Below, one piece after another: positions 7,084-16,523 of a stretch of 38,983 nt of DNA. Under the pieces are notes generated by a model. The model had not been told where the DNA came from. It saw only the letters and a list, made by a program, of their open reading frames with translations, and did not search any database. Position 1 is the first letter of the stretch. The number at the start of each line of letters is the position of its first letter. The position numbers and the translations under genes were made by a program. Origin of the DNA: Rhizobiales bacterium 32-66-11. Lineage in GTDB: Bacteria > Pseudomonadota > Alphaproteobacteria > Rhizobiales > Xanthobacteraceae. Location of the stretch: assembly GCA_002304505.1 (NCBI GenBank), contig NCEH01000077.1, forward strand, positions 1-38,983. The letters run 5' to 3'.

Positions 7084-7311
7084 TCAGGCGACGAAGAGCA
7101 GCACCAGCGCGACGACCAGCGAGAAGATGCCGAGACCTTCCGCGAGCGCGGCGCCGATGAAGGCGCGGGCGAACTGGCCGTCGGCGGCCGACGGGTTGCG
7201 CAGGGCGCCAGAGAGGAAGTTTCCGAAGATGTTACCGACGCCAATGCCGGCCAGGCCCATGCCCAGGCAGGCGATACCGGCGCCCAGGAACTTTGCAGCA
7301 TCCGCTTCCAT
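7084..7311 (-). CDS. atpE: ATP synthase F0 subunit c
   Basis: A 75-residue proteolipid with two membrane helices joined by the polar loop RNPSA. The ion-binding carboxylate is Glu58 ([11 protein letters not shown]). Residues [12 protein letters not shown] in helix 1 form the Gly-rich packing stripe of the rotor ring. I see no sodium-binding signature, so proton coupling is expected. It lies 59 bases after atpB and 72 before atpF'. Length and sequence are typical for Rhizobiales. Confidence 0.97.
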   Translation of the reverse strand: MEADAAKFLGAGIACLGMGLAGIGVGNIFGNFLSGALRNPSAADGQFARAFIGAALAEGLGIFSLVVALVLLFVA

Positions 7312-7370
7312 TGTTCTGCTCCTTGAAAAACACGCTTGGGTGGTATTCGGGTTGCGATGGCGGTCCGAGG

Positions 7371-8123
7371 TCAGTGCCCCGGGTGGACCGCATCGTTGAG
7401 ATAGATCGAGGTGAGGACCGCAAACACATAGGCTTGCAGCACCGCGACCAGAAGCTCGAGCGCGGTGAGTGCCACGATCATGAAGAAGGGCAGGGTCGCG
7501 CCGAACATGCCGGCAATGCCCGCCGAGGACAGGCCGACGACGAAGAAGGCGAACACCTTCAGCGCGATATGGCCGGCCAGCATGTTGGCGAACAGACGCA
7601 GCGACAGGCTGATGGGGCGCGAGAGGAAGGACACCACTTCGATCAGCACGACGAACGGGAGCAGGAAGCTCGGCACGCCCGAGGGTACGAACAAGTGGAG
7701 AAAATGCGTGCCGTGGCGCCAGAAGCCGTAGATCACCACGGTGCCGATCACCAGCAGCGCGAGCGCGGCCGTCACGATGATATGGGCGGTGATGGTGAAG
7801 GTGTAGGGCACGAGGCCGATGACATTGGCCACGAACACGAACATGAAGAGCGAGAACACCAGCGGGAAGAACACCATGCCTTCGTTGCCGGCGGAGTCTC
7901 GAACCATCTTGGCGATGAATTCGTAACTCATCTCCGCCACCGACTGCATGCGGCCCGGCACCAGGGTGCGGCCACGCGTGGCGAAGGTAAGGAACAGGAA
8001 GATCGCCCCGACGATGCCGATCATGAAGGCGGAGGCGTTGGTGAAGGAGAACGAGACGCCGCTGACCCTCAGCAGGTCCGCGTAACGTTGCACTTCAAAC
8101 TGGTGGATCGGATCAATGTTCAT
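7371..8123 (-). CDS. atpB: ATP synthase F0 subunit a
   Basis: A 250-residue integral membrane proton-channel subunit. The essential arginine is Arg176 in [12 protein letters not shown], facing the c-ring glutamate. The C-terminal helix [22 protein letters not shown] is typical. The start [11 protein letters not shown] at 8123 is chosen because it matches the conserved N-terminus of the family and has GAGG about 11 bases upstream; an in-frame ATG at 8171 would add an unrelated leader. It is the second gene of the operon. Confidence 0.96.
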   Translation of the reverse strand: MNIDPIHQFEVQRYADLLRVSGVSFSFTNASAFMIGIVGAIFLFLTFATRGRTLVPGRMQSVAEMSYEFIAKMVRDSAGNEGMVFFPLVFSLFMFVFVANVIGLVPYTFTITAHIIVTAALALLVIGTVVIYGFWRHGTHFLHLFVPSGVPSFLLPFVVLIEVVSFLSRPISLSLRLFANMLAGHIALKVFAFFVVGLSSAGIAGMFGATLPFFMIVALTALELLVAVLQAYVFAVLTSIYLNDAVHPGH

Positions 8124-8208
8124 CCGACTCGCCTCTGTCTCAAGCGGCTCGCGAGAGCCGTGCCAAACCAACGGCTTGCGCCGCGAAAAACGATGCGACC
8201 CCTCGGGC

Positions 8209-8595
8209 TCACGCCTTTGGGCCGCTTTTTTTGCCGGTCTCTCCCGCCGCCCGCAGCATGTTCATCACGCCGGCGCCGAAACCAACCAAAGTGAAAACAA
8301 GCATTCCCCAGGGCGCCACGTCGAAGACGGTGTCGATGCCCCAGCCAATGAGTGCCCCCACCAGAACCCCGGCAACGAACTCCGATCCCAAACGGAAGGC
8401 CATGGCCATTCCAGAGGATGTGGACGTATCGTTCCGTGAACCCGCCGGCTGCGATTGGTCTTTCGGCCGAGCCTTGTCAAGCGCGGCATTGAGCCGCTGA
8501 AGACGCTCGGAGAGGGCGGAGTCCGCCTCTTCGTTCGCCTGCTTTCCAGGTCGTCCGTCAGGTGTCCGATGATCGGAGCCCGAACCCTCCGGCAT
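8209..8595 (-). CDS. atpI: ATP synthase accessory protein I
   Basis: A 128-residue small membrane protein that assists c-ring assembly or Mg uptake; it is not part of the final enzyme. A charged N-terminal half ([20 protein letters not shown]) precedes two membrane helices: [22 protein letters not shown], and [19 protein letters not shown] with the AtpI/Gcn-like Gly pattern. The start at 8595 is set by GGAG 8 bases upstream. It is the first gene of the F0 operon and sits just behind the promoter at 8659-8687. Confidence 0.93.
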   Translation of the reverse strand: MPEGSGSDHRTPDGRPGKQANEEADSALSERLQRLNAALDKARPKDQSQPAGSRNDTSTSSGMAMAFRLGSEFVAGVLVGALIGWGIDTVFDVAPWGMLVFTLVGFGAGVMNMLRAAGETGKKSGPKA

Positions 8596-8658
8596 GCTGA
8601 AAACTCCGGCTTCGCGCAAAGAAAGATCCGACGATCTCAGCACCGAAACCGCGCCGCA

Positions 8659-8687
8659 CCATAGTTGCGCCAAAATGGGGTGTCAAG
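8659..8687 (-). promoter_or_regulatory. Promoter of the atpIBEF'F operon
   Basis: On the minus strand CTTGAC (8682-8687) and CTATGG (8659-8664) lie exactly 17 bases apart, a near-perfect alphaproteobacterial housekeeping promoter. The start near 8652 gives a leader of about 57 bases before atpI. AT-rich sequence (TATATATA) lies just upstream at 8699-8725. Confidence 0.75.
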
Positions 8688-8759
8688 GCGCAGGTGACTA
8701 TATATAAGCATTTGAAATATATGTGGAAAATGCGTTGTGCGACATCGTGGCCGACGCGT

Positions 8760-11700
8760 TCAACTCACCTCGCGTAACCTCTCGGCCGCCTGGAGATCCA
8801 CCGAAACGAGCCGGGAAACCCCGCGCTCCGCCATTGTGACCCCGAACAATCGATCCATATGCGCCATCGAAATGGGATTATGGGTGATGACGAGAAAACG
8901 CGTGTCGGTCAGGCGCGTCATTTCGTCCATCAGGGCGCAGAACCGCTCCACATTGGCATCGTCCAGCGGCGCGTCCACCTCGTCGAGCACGCAGATCGGC
9001 GCGGGATTCGTCAGGAACACGGCGAAGATCAGCGCCATCGCGGTCAGCGCCTGCTCGCCGCCCGAGAGCAAAGAGAGCGTCTGCGGCTTCTTGCCGGGCG
9101 GCTTGGCGATGATGTCGAGCCCGGCTTCCAGCGGGTCTTCCGCGTCGGTGAGCACCAATTGCGCCTCGCCGCCGCCGAACAGCGTGTCGAACAGCTTGCG
9201 GAAATGGCCGTCCACCACCGTGAACGAGGCCTGGAGGCGTTCGCGCGCCTCGCGGTTCAGGCTCTGGATGCCGGCGCGCAGGCGCTTGATGGCCTCGATC
9301 AGATCGTCGCGCTCGCCGGCCAGATTGCGGTGCTGGCCCTCGGCCTCCTGAAGCTCCAGTTCGGCGCGCAAATTCACCGCCCCGAGTCGTTCGCGATCGC
9401 GGCGCGCCCGCTCCAGCGCGGCCTCGATCGCGCCAAGCTCGGGCAAGGGCGCGCCAGGCTCCAGCCCGGATTGCACGCGCGCGATCTCGGGCGGGCCTTC
9501 GAGCGCGTCGGCGATCTCCCGCATGAGGTCGTCGCGCCGCTGGCGCAGGGCATCGAGCCGCGCTTCGGCGCGGGCATTCTCCTCGCGCGCGGCGGACATG
9601 GCCTCCAGCGTGTCGCGGGCGGCGCGGTCGGCCGCCGCCTGGGCGGCTTCGCCCTCCACCAGGCGATCGGCGGCGGTGCGGCGCGCGGCCTCCGCCTTTG
9701 CCAGCTCACCCATGAGGATGCGGCGCTGGCGGCCGAGCTCCGCCGGGGCTTCTTCGGTATCCTCCAGGGCCGCCTGCGCCTCCGCGCGGCGGGCCTCCAA
9801 GGCGGCGATGCGCTCCCCGGCGCCGCCGGCACGCTGGTTCCAGGAGCGCTCCTCGGCGGCGATCGCTTCAAGTCGCCGCACGCGGGCGGAGCGCTCGCGC
9901 AGCAGCGCGGCATGGGCGGCGCGGGTCTCGGCCAAAGCGGCGCGCCCCTGGGCGGCCTGGGCGCGGGCCTGGGCGAGGGCGGCTTCCACCAAGGCGGGCG
10001 AATCGAGGCCGGCAAGCTCCGATTCGGCCCGGCGCTGGGCCTCCTCGGCTTCGGCGCGGGCGGCGGCGATTCGGGTCCGGGCTTCGCCGAGCGCGGAGAG
10101 GCGCGCCATGTGCTGGGCGGCCTTGCGCTCGGCGGCGGCTTCGGCCTCGCGTGCCAGATCGGCCGCGCGCTGGGCCGTGCGCCGCGCCTCGCGCGCCTGG
10201 GCTTCCTGGGCGGCGGCGGATTTGAGTCGCGTTTCCTGAGCCGCGAGTGCCGCGCGCGCGGCATCGAGCGCGGCGCGTGCGGCATCCACCTCGGCATGCA
10301 GATCGGCAAGGCGGTTGCGCTCGGCGAGCCGGCGCGCGGCGGCGGTGGGCGCGTCGGCGGCGGCGAGAACGCCGTCCCAGCGCCATAGGTCGCCCTCGCG
10401 CGAAACCAGCCGCTGCCCGGGCTTGAGCATCTTCTGAAGCCGCGCCCCCTCCACGCGCGCCACGATGCCCACCTGGGCGAGCCGCCGGGCGAGGGCGGGG
10501 GCGCCGCGCACATGGGCCGCCAGGGATTCGGCTTCGCCGGGCAAGGCCGGGTCGAGCGTATCGAAATCGGCGCCGGCCCAGCGCGCCGGGGCCTCCGCGG
10601 CCACCGGCAGGTCTAGATCGTCGCCAAGCGCCGCGCCGAGGGCGATTTCATAGCCCTTGTCCACATGCAGCAGGTCGGCGACCGGGGGAAAGCGCGCGTC
10701 GGAGGCTTGCAGCAGCTTTTCCAGCGTGCGCGCCTCGGCATCGAGCCGCCCGAAGGCGCGCTCCGCATCGGCGGCGCCGGGGCGCAGGGCTTCCAGGGCG
10801 CGCCGCGCGTCGGCCTGCTCGGCCTCGGCTTCGAGCGTGCTTTCCTCCGCCGCCTCCAGGCGCTCACGGGCGATCAGCGCATCCTCGCGGCGGGCGTCCA
10901 GCATGTCGGCGCCGGACTCCTTCATCAGCCGCTGCTCCTCGGCATCGACGGAGGCGCGCTCGGCGGCATTGCGCAGAAGGCGCGCGCGGATGTCGCGCAG
11001 ATTATTGTCCAGGGCGGTGCGGCGCGCACCGAGGTCGGCGAAGCTGGCGGTCTGCGCCTCCAGCATCTCCTCGGCCTCGGCAAGGCCGGCCTCGGCCTCC
11101 GCCAAGGCTTCGGCGGCCTCGCTTTCCTGCATCGCCGCGTCGGCCTGCGCGTCGGCAAGCTCGGCGGCTTCCTCCGCGAGGCGGGCGAGCACGCCGGAGG
11201 CATCGGCGGACAAAGCGTCCTCGCGCACCATGTCCTGCGTCAATTGGGCCAGGCGGCGCTCCAGATCCTGCCGGCGGGCGGCGATGCGGCTCTCTTCCTT
11301 GTCCAGTTCGCCGAGCGCGAGCGTCAGGCGCTGGAGCGCGGCGGCCGCCTCCACATCGGCCTGGCGCAGGGGCGGCAATTCGTGGGCGGCGATGGCCTGA
11401 AGGCGCGCCGCCTCGGCCTGGGCGCGGGTGCGCTCGGCGCTTTCGCGCACCGCGGCTTCCTGGGCGCGCTCGCCCTCGGCCAGGGTGCGCACCAATTCGC
11501 TCCAACGCAGCCAGAACAAGGTCGCCTCGTTGCGGCGGATCTCCTCCGCCACCGCGCGATAGCGCACCGCCTGCTTGGATTGCCGGCGCAGGCTCTCCAC
11601 CTGGGCCGACATCTGGGTGATGACATCGTCCAGCCGCAGCAGATTCTGTTCCGCGGCCTTCAGGCGCACTTCCGCCTCGTGACGGCGCGCATGCAGGCCG

Positions 11701-12212
11701 GCGACGCCGGCGGCCTCTTCGAGGATACGCCGCCGGGCGGCGGGCTTGGCGCCGACAATCTCGCCGATCTGTCCCTGACGCACCAAAGCGGGCGAGCGGG
11801 CGCCGGTGGACGCGTCCGCGAACAGCAAATGCACGTCGCGGGCGCGCACGTCGCGGCCGTTGATTCGGTAGTGCGAGCCCTGGCCGCGGTCGATCTTGCG
11901 CACCACTTCCAGATGGTCGGAATCGTTGAAGCCGGCGGGCGCCGTGCGGTCGCTATTGTCGAGATGCAGCACCACTTCGGCGGTGTTGCGCGCCGGCCGG
12001 CCCGTGGTGCCGGAGAAGATGACATCGTCCATGTCATTGGCACGAAACGCCTTGTGCGAGCTTTCGCCCATCACCCAGCGCATCGCCTCGACCAGATTGG
12101 ACTTGCCGCAGCCGTTCGGTCCCACCACCCCGGTGAGGCCGGGCTCGATCAGCATGTCGGAGGGCTCGACGAAGGTTTTGAAGCCGACGAGCCGCAGGCG
12201 GGTGAATTTCAT
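8760..12212 (-). CDS. smc: Chromosome segregation ATPase SMC
   Basis: A 1150-residue protein of normal SMC length. The order is an N-terminal ATPase half with Walker A (GPNGCGKSN, 31-39), a long coiled coil, a hinge around the middle (FPPVADLLHVDKGYEIALGAAL), a returning coiled coil, and a C-terminal half with the ABC signature LSGGEQ (about 1049-1054) and Walker B (ICVLDEVDAPLDD). It forms the SMC-ScpAB condensin that is loaded at ParB-parS and juxtaposes chromosome arms. The start MKFTRLRLVGFKTF at 12212 matches the family; the frame stays open further upstream only because of the high GC content. It is divergent from the cnoX-like gene, and the atp promoter lies just beyond its stop. The coiled coil is strongly Ala/Arg/Glu-rich, which creates long meaningless frames on the other strand. 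Confidence 0.97.
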   Translation of the reverse strand: MKFTRLRLVGFKTFVEPSDMLIEPGLTGVVGPNGCGKSNLVEAMRWVMGESSHKAFRANDMDDVIFSGTTGRPARNTAEVVLHLDNSDRTAPAGFNDSDHLEVVRKIDRGQGSHYRINGRDVRARDVHLLFADASTGARSPALVRQGQIGEIVGAKPAARRRILEEAAGVAGLHARRHEAEVRLKAAEQNLLRLDDVITQMSAQVESLRRQSKQAVRYRAVAEEIRRNEATLFWLRWSELVRTLAEGERAQEAAVRESAERTRAQAEAARLQAIAAHELPPLRQADVEAAAALQRLTLALGELDKEESRIAARRQDLERRLAQLTQDMVREDALSADASGVLARLAEEAAELADAQADAAMQESEAAEALAEAEAGLAEAEEMLEAQTASFADLGARRTALDNNLRDIRARLLRNAAERASVDAEEQRLMKESGADMLDARREDALIARERLEAAEESTLEAEAEQADARRALEALRPGAADAERAFGRLDAEARTLEKLLQASDARFPPVADLLHVDKGYEIALGAALGDDLDLPVAAEAPARWAGADFDTLDPALPGEAESLAAHVRGAPALARRLAQVGIVARVEGARLQKMLKPGQRLVSREGDLWRWDGVLAAADAPTAAARRLAERNRLADLHAEVDAARAALDAARAALAAQETRLKSAAAQEAQAREARRTAQRAADLAREAEAAAERKAAQHMARLSALGEARTRIAAARAEAEEAQRRAESELAGLDSPALVEAALAQARAQAAQGRAALAETRAAHAALLRERSARVRRLEAIAAEERSWNQRAGGAGERIAALEARRAEAQAALEDTEEAPAELGRQRRILMGELAKAEAARRTAADRLVEGEAAQAAADRAARDTLEAMSAAREENARAEARLDALRQRRDDLMREIADALEGPPEIARVQSGLEPGAPLPELGAIEAALERARRDRERLGAVNLRAELELQEAEGQHRNLAGERDDLIEAIKRLRAGIQSLNREARERLQASFTVVDGHFRKLFDTLFGGGEAQLVLTDAEDPLEAGLDIIAKPPGKKPQTLSLLSGGEQALTAMALIFAVFLTNPAPICVLDEVDAPLDDANVERFCALMDEMTRLTDTRFLVITHNPISMAHMDRLFGVTMAERGVSRLVSVDLQAAERLREVS

Positions 12213-12509
12213 TATGGGGCGGTTGTGCCAATCCCGGTGGCCTTGGTCAAATAGCGTGCCCGTCGCGCGCGCCAAGGGCAAGCGCGCCGCCTCCGGCCGG
12301 GGCTTGCAGCGGCGATGATCCACAGCCTGGAGGTGCGCTCGCAGGTGCGCTCCTGCCCTTGGGGAGGGGCGGTGGGCGATTTGGCGCCCGCAAGCATGGC
12401 GGCGCGCGGGATTTGCGGCTAGAAGCTCAGCTGATGAGATTGCGTCGCGCGCCGGAACGCCCATTTAAGGGCGGACCGAGACCCAGAAGAGTTTTCGAAG
12501 GACAGGCCC
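12213..12509. other. Divergent spacer between smc and the cnoX-like gene
   Basis: 297 bases that must hold the promoters of smc (minus) and the thioredoxin-TPR gene (plus). I could not find a -35/-10 pair on either strand that I would defend, and no gene is evident. Confidence 0.3.
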
Positions 12510-13439
12510 ATGCTGTTCAATCAAGCAGGCGCAGCCAATGATGCGGCTGCCGGCGCTTTGGGCGCCGGCGACGATCTGGTGACCGAGACCACCACCCAGA
12601 CCTTCATGGCCGACGTGATCGAGGAATCCAAGCGCCGCCCGGTGCTGGTGGATTTCTGGGCGCCGTGGTGCGGCCCGTGCAAGACCCTCGGCCCGATCAT
12701 CGAGAAATCGGTGAAGGCCACCAAGGGCAAGGTCAAGCTGGTCAAGATGAATATCGACGACCACCCGGCGGTCGCCGGGAAGCTGGGCATTCAGTCCATT
12801 CCCACCGTCTATGCGTTCGTCAACGGCCAGCCGGTGGACGGCTTCATGGGCGCGCTGCCGGAAGGCCAAGTGAAGTCCTTCATTGAGCGCCTTCTCGGCG
12901 GAGCGGTGAACCCGGACGCCGCCGAACTGCTCGCCGCGGCCGAGGCCGCGCTGGCGGAAGGCGATGCGGCGGGTGCGGCGGAGGTGTTCGCCCATATCCT
13001 GTCCGAGGATCCGGAGAACCTGAAGGCGCTCGGCGGGTTCGTGCGGGCGCAGGTGCTGGCCGGCGCCCTCGAAGAGGCGAAGGCGACCCTGGCGAGCATT
13101 CCCGCCGCCAAGCAGAGCGACAGCGCCATCACTGCCGCGCGGGCGGCGCTCGATCTGGCGGAGCAGGCCGCCGCGCTGGGCGATGCCGCCCCGCTCGAAG
13201 CCAAGGTCAATGCCGATCCCGCCGACCATCAGGCGCGGTTCGACCTTGCCGTCGCGCTCAATGCCAAGGGCCTGCGCGATCAGGCGCTCGCCCATCTGCT
13301 GGAAATCGTCAAGCGCGACCGCGCCTGGAACGAGGACGGGGCGCGCAAGCAATTGGTTCAGTTCTTCGAAGCCTGGGGACCGACCGATCCGTCGACGGTC
13401 GCCGGCCGCAAGAAGCTTTCCGCGATTCTGTTCGCTTAA
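12510..13439 (+). CDS. cnoX: Thioredoxin-TPR protein, CnoX (YbbN) type co-chaperone
   Basis: A 309-residue protein. The thioredoxin domain (about 25-130) carries the active site WCGPC (53-57) and cis-Pro loop SIPT. It is followed by Ala-rich tetratricopeptide-like helices to the C-terminus (AAAEAALAEGDAAGAAEVFAHIL and similar). CnoX proteins hold hypochlorite- or stress-damaged proteins and hand them to GroEL/DnaK. Alphaproteobacterial members, as in Caulobacter, keep both cysteines and can also reduce disulfides, unlike E. coli YbbN. GAAGGA lies upstream of the ATG. It is followed after 9 bases by the Lon-N-domain gene, probably in one operon. Confidence 0.88.
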   Translation: MLFNQAGAANDAAAGALGAGDDLVTETTTQTFMADVIEESKRRPVLVDFWAPWCGPCKTLGPIIEKSVKATKGKVKLVKMNIDDHPAVAGKLGIQSIPTVYAFVNGQPVDGFMGALPEGQVKSFIERLLGGAVNPDAAELLAAAEAALAEGDAAGAAEVFAHILSEDPENLKALGGFVRAQVLAGALEEAKATLASIPAAKQSDSAITAARAALDLAEQAAALGDAAPLEAKVNADPADHQARFDLAVALNAKGLRDQALAHLLEIVKRDRAWNEDGARKQLVQFFEAWGPTDPSTVAGRKKLSAILFA

Positions 13440-13448
13440 GGGACGCGC

Positions 13449-14120
13449 GTGGCCAAGCATCGCTCCTATCATTCGCCGGCGGACCTGCCGGCGACCTTGC
13501 CGGTGTTCCCGCTCGCGGGAGCGCTGCTGCTGCCGCGCGCCGAATTGCCGCTCAATATTTTCGAGCCGCGCTATCTTGAGATGATCGACGATGTCCTGGC
13601 GGGCGAGCGGCTGATCGCCATGGTCCAGCCGGACGAGAGCAAGCCCGAGGGGCCGCACGGGCCGGTGCTGTTCCAGGTGGGCTGCATCGGCCGCATCACC
13701 CAGTTCAGCGAGACCGGCGACGGGCGCTATCTCATCACCTTGTCCGGCATCTGCCGCTTCAAGGTGGGCGCGGACCTCGACGTCGACACGCCCTATCGGC
13801 AGATCGTCATCGATCCGAGCCCCTATGCGCATGATTTCCAGGAAAGCGCGGGCGAGGACGAGGTGGACCGCACGGCGCTCCTCGCGGCGCTGGCCGCGTT
13901 TTTGGAGGCGAACCAGCTGGAAGCCGATTGGGACGGTATCCAGCAGGCCGGCACGGAAACCCTGGTGAATGCGCTTTCGGTGATGTCACCCTATGGCGCG
14001 TTGGAAAAACAGGCGCTCCTGGAGGCGCAGGACCTCAAGGCGCGGGCCGAAATGCTGGTCGCCATCACCCAGATGATGCTGGCCCGCATGCCGGGAGACG
14101 GCGAGGCGCCCCTTCAATAG
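13449..14120 (+). CDS. Lon protease N-terminal-domain protein (stand-alone substrate-binding domain)
   Basis: A 223-residue protein with a GTG start; AGGGA lies about 6 bases upstream. It matches the LAN/LON-N substrate-binding domain: LPVFPLAGALLLPRAELPLNIFEPRYLEMIDD at 16-47 is the signature, followed by beta-rich and helical segments to about residue 205. There is no ATPase or peptidase domain. Such proteins are common in alphaproteobacteria and are thought to bind unfolded peptides or act as protease adaptors; the exact role is unknown. The neighbouring cnoX-like gene fits a protein-quality-control pair. It converges with the next gene, 19 bases away. Confidence 0.85.
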   Translation: MAKHRSYHSPADLPATLPVFPLAGALLLPRAELPLNIFEPRYLEMIDDVLAGERLIAMVQPDESKPEGPHGPVLFQVGCIGRITQFSETGDGRYLITLSGICRFKVGADLDVDTPYRQIVIDPSPYAHDFQESAGEDEVDRTALLAALAAFLEANQLEADWDGIQQAGTETLVNALSVMSPYGALEKQALLEAQDLKARAEMLVAITQMMLARMPGDGEAPLQ

Positions 14121-14139
14121 AGAGCGGCGCCGCCGATTC

Positions 14140-14484
14140 TCACGGTTCTACCGCGAAGCGCAGGCGCCCGGCCGGGGCGAGGGTGTCGAGATCGAAGGTG
14201 CGCACCTCGACCGCGCCGCCCACGTCCAGCGTCACGACCAGAAGCTTGTCCGCCACCGCCGTGGAGACGATGCGCGCGCCTTTCGGCAGAGCGGCGGTGA
14301 TATCGCTGGCCTTCTGGCCCTTGGCGCGCAACATGCGATAGCCGATCACGCCGAAGACGGATGCGACCCCGAGCATCATGATGAGGCCGGACACCAGGGA
14401 AAAGCGCCGCACTTTTTTAAGCACGCGCTCCTGGGCGGGTGAGAGTTCCTCTTGAGGTTCGGGATCGGGTGAAGTGAAAACCAT
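14140..14484 (-). CDS. Small membrane protein, DUF6476 type
   Basis: A 114-residue protein. A short acidic N-terminus leads into one membrane helix (about 29-50, SLVSGLIMMLGVASVFGVIGY) and a C-terminal domain (LPKGARIVSTAVADKLLVVTLDVGG ... RTFDLDTLAPAGRLRF) likely in the periplasm. This arrangement and the RTFDL..L.P.GRLRF ending match, from memory, the Rhizobiales family DUF6476, which is usually found beside an RluA-family gene as here. Function is unknown. With the ATG at 14484 its start codon overlaps that of the divergent rluD-type gene. A GTG at 14424 with AGGAG just upstream is an alternative that would give 94 residues. Confidence 0.65.
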   Translation of the reverse strand: MVFTSPDPEPQEELSPAQERVLKKVRRFSLVSGLIMMLGVASVFGVIGYRMLRAKGQKASDITAALPKGARIVSTAVADKLLVVTLDVGGAVEVRTFDLDTLAPAGRLRFAVEP

Positions 14485-15464
14485 GAACAAGCCTGACTGG
14501 GTGGATGAAGACGCCGTTCTCGAGGTGCTGGACGAGGCTTCCGAAGGCGAGATCGACCATGAGGTCGTCGTGCCTGTGGAAGACGCGGACGCGCGCATCG
14601 ACCGCGTGCTCGCCGCCCGGCTCGACGGGCTGAGCCGGACCCGCATCCAGCGCCTGGTGGCGGAAGGGCGCGTGACCAACGGCGGGCGAGTGGTAGGAGA
14701 CGTTTCCGAGCGGGTCAATGCCGGCGATGTGCTGCGCCTGCGCGTTCCGGCCCCCGAACCCGCCGAACCCGTGCCCGAGGCGATGGATCTCTCCATCGCT
14801 TATGAGGACGATCACCTGATCGTCGTGGACAAGCCGGCGGGGCTGGTGGTGCATCCCGCGCCCGGTCATTGGTCCGGCACGCTGGTGAACGGCCTGCTGC
14901 ATCATTGCGGCGCCAGCCTCTCGGGCATCGGCGGGGTGCGCCGGCCCGGCATCGTGCATCGGCTCGACAAGGATACGTCCGGCCTGCTGGTGGTGGCGAA
15001 GACCGATGCCGCCCATGCGGCGCTCTCCGCCCAGTTCGCCGACCATGGCCGCACCGGCCCGCTGGACCGCGCCTATCTCGCCTTCGTCTGGGGCGTTCCC
15101 GCCCAGCGCGGCACGGTGAACGCGCCCATCGACCGGCATCCCTCCAGCCGCCAGAAAATGGCGGTGCGCACCGGCGGACGCGAGGCCGTGACCCATTGGG
15201 AGGTGCGGGCAACCTTCCTTCCGCGTCCACATGGCCCATGTCGGGCACCCCCTGCTGGGCGACGAGGTCTATGGCCAGGGCTTCCGCACCAAGGCGGCGC
15301 GGATTGCGCCGGACGCGCGGGCGGCGCTGCTCGCCCTCGACCGGCAGGCGCTTCACGCCACCCGCCTTGGCTTCGCCCATCCGGTCGGCGGGGAGACGCT
15401 GACCTTCGACAGCCCGCTTCCATCCGAATTGGCATTGCTTCTGGAACAGCTCTCGGCGTCGTGA
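14483..15464 (+). pseudogene. rluD: RluA/RluD-family 23S rRNA pseudouridine synthase, internal out-of-frame deletion
   Basis: The first 250 or so codons encode an S4 domain (about 30-80, DARIDRVLAARLDGLSRTRIQRL) and the catalytic domain with HRLDKDTSGLLV, whose Asp is the catalytic residue. After THWEVRATF (about 15220) the frame changes. RVHMAHVGHPLLGDEVYG and a normal C-terminus follow in another frame to 15464. The conserved block ending in ETGRTHQI that should come between them is missing, about 25 residues, and the loss is not a multiple of three. The product would be truncated and scrambled. Loss of rluD is tolerated but costly in E. coli, so this may be an assembly or sequencing error. 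An upstream in-frame GTG at 14474 is also possible as start. Confidence 0.8.
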
Positions 15465-15582
15465 CGGGATCGAAGCTAGCCCTGGCGCGTTAGACCCTAT
15501 ATGGTTCGCGGTTGCGGTCGGCGAAAGCGGCCGCACATGTGGTCGCTTGCGCTTGAGGGCCACGACATCAAGGAGGCCGCCC

Positions 15583-16482
15583 ATGGCCCGGTCACAACAC
15601 GTGCCCATTCCCTCGGCTGAGGGGGGGCTGACACGCTATCTCGAAGAAATCCGCCGGTTCCCCATGCTGGAGCCGCAGCAGGAGTACATGCTCGCCAAAA
15701 GCTGGCGTGAGCATGGAGATCGAGAAGCCGCCCACAAGCTGGTGACCAGCCATCTGCGCCTCGTGGCGAAGATCGCCATGGGTTATCGGGGCTATGGCCT
15801 GCCCATATCCGAAGTGATTTCCGAAGGCAATGTCGGCCTCATGCAGGCGGTGAAGCGGTTCGAGCCCGAAAAGGGCTTCCGCCTCGCCACTTATGCCATG
15901 TGGTGGATCCGCGCCTCGATCCAGGAATATATCCTGCGCTCGTGGAGCCTCGTGAAGATGGGCACCACGGCCGCGCAGAAGAAGTTGTTCTTCAACCTGC
16001 GCAAGGCCAAGAGCCAGATTTCCGCCCTGGAAGAGGGCGATCTGCGTCCCGACCAGGTGAAGCAGATCGCCACCAAGCTCGGCGTGACCGAGCAGGATGT
16101 GGTGGACATGAACCGTCGCCTCTCGGGCGATGCCTCCCTCAACGCGCCGCTGCGCGAGGAAGGGGAGGGCGGAGGCGAATGGCAGGACTGGCTGGTGGAC
16201 GATCACCTGGACCAGGAAAGCGTGTTCGCCGAGAGCGAGGAGATGGAGAATCGGCGCGGCGCCCTTGCCGGCGCGCTGAGCGTGCTCAACGACCGCGAGC
16301 GCCGCATCTTCGAGGCGCGCCGCCTCTCCGAGGACCCGGTGACGCTGGAGGAACTCGCCGCCGAGTTCGGTGTCTCGCGCGAGCGGGTGCGCCAGATCGA
16401 GGTGCGGGCGTTCGAAAAGGTGCAGAAGGCGGTGGTGGACCGTGTCCGCGCGCTGGAAGAGCCAGAGGTCGAGAACGCCTGA
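15583..16482 (+). CDS. rpoH: RNA polymerase sigma factor RpoH (sigma-32)
   Basis: A 299-residue heat-shock sigma factor. It has sigma regions 1.2-2 (EGNVGLMQAVKRFEPEKGFRLATYAMWWIRASIQEYIL, about 81-118), the RpoH-specific QKKLFFNLR box (132-140), and region 4 with the helix-turn-helix TLEELAAEFGVSRERVRQIE near the C-terminus. It directs transcription of chaperone and protease genes, perhaps including the hsp20 here. The start at 15583 is set by AAGGAGG 7 bases upstream. A CTATAT hexamer (15497-15502) could be a -10 element, but I see no matching -35. Alphaproteobacteria often have two rpoH genes; which paralogue this is cannot be told. Confidence 0.95.
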   Translation: MARSQHVPIPSAEGGLTRYLEEIRRFPMLEPQQEYMLAKSWREHGDREAAHKLVTSHLRLVAKIAMGYRGYGLPISEVISEGNVGLMQAVKRFEPEKGFRLATYAMWWIRASIQEYILRSWSLVKMGTTAAQKKLFFNLRKAKSQISALEEGDLRPDQVKQIATKLGVTEQDVVDMNRRLSGDASLNAPLREEGEGGGEWQDWLVDDHLDQESVFAESEEMENRRGALAGALSVLNDRERRIFEARRLSEDPVTLEELAAEFGVSRERVRQIEVRAFEKVQKAVVDRVRALEEPEVENA

Positions 16483-16523
16483 GGGCGTTCCGACCGGCAA
16501 GCCGCGGCTGAGACCGTGAGTTT

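Noticed and set aside
8859..12254. Plus-strand frames of about 500 codons opposite smc
   Set aside because: The coiled-coil coding sequence of smc (Ala/Arg/Glu codons) leaves the opposite strand without stops; the products are compositionally biased and have no domain.
15495..15502. CCCTATAT as an RpoH-dependent autoregulatory promoter of rpoH
   Set aside because: The -10 looks good, but no CTTGAA- or TTGAC-like -35 lies at a workable distance, so I did not list it as a promoter.
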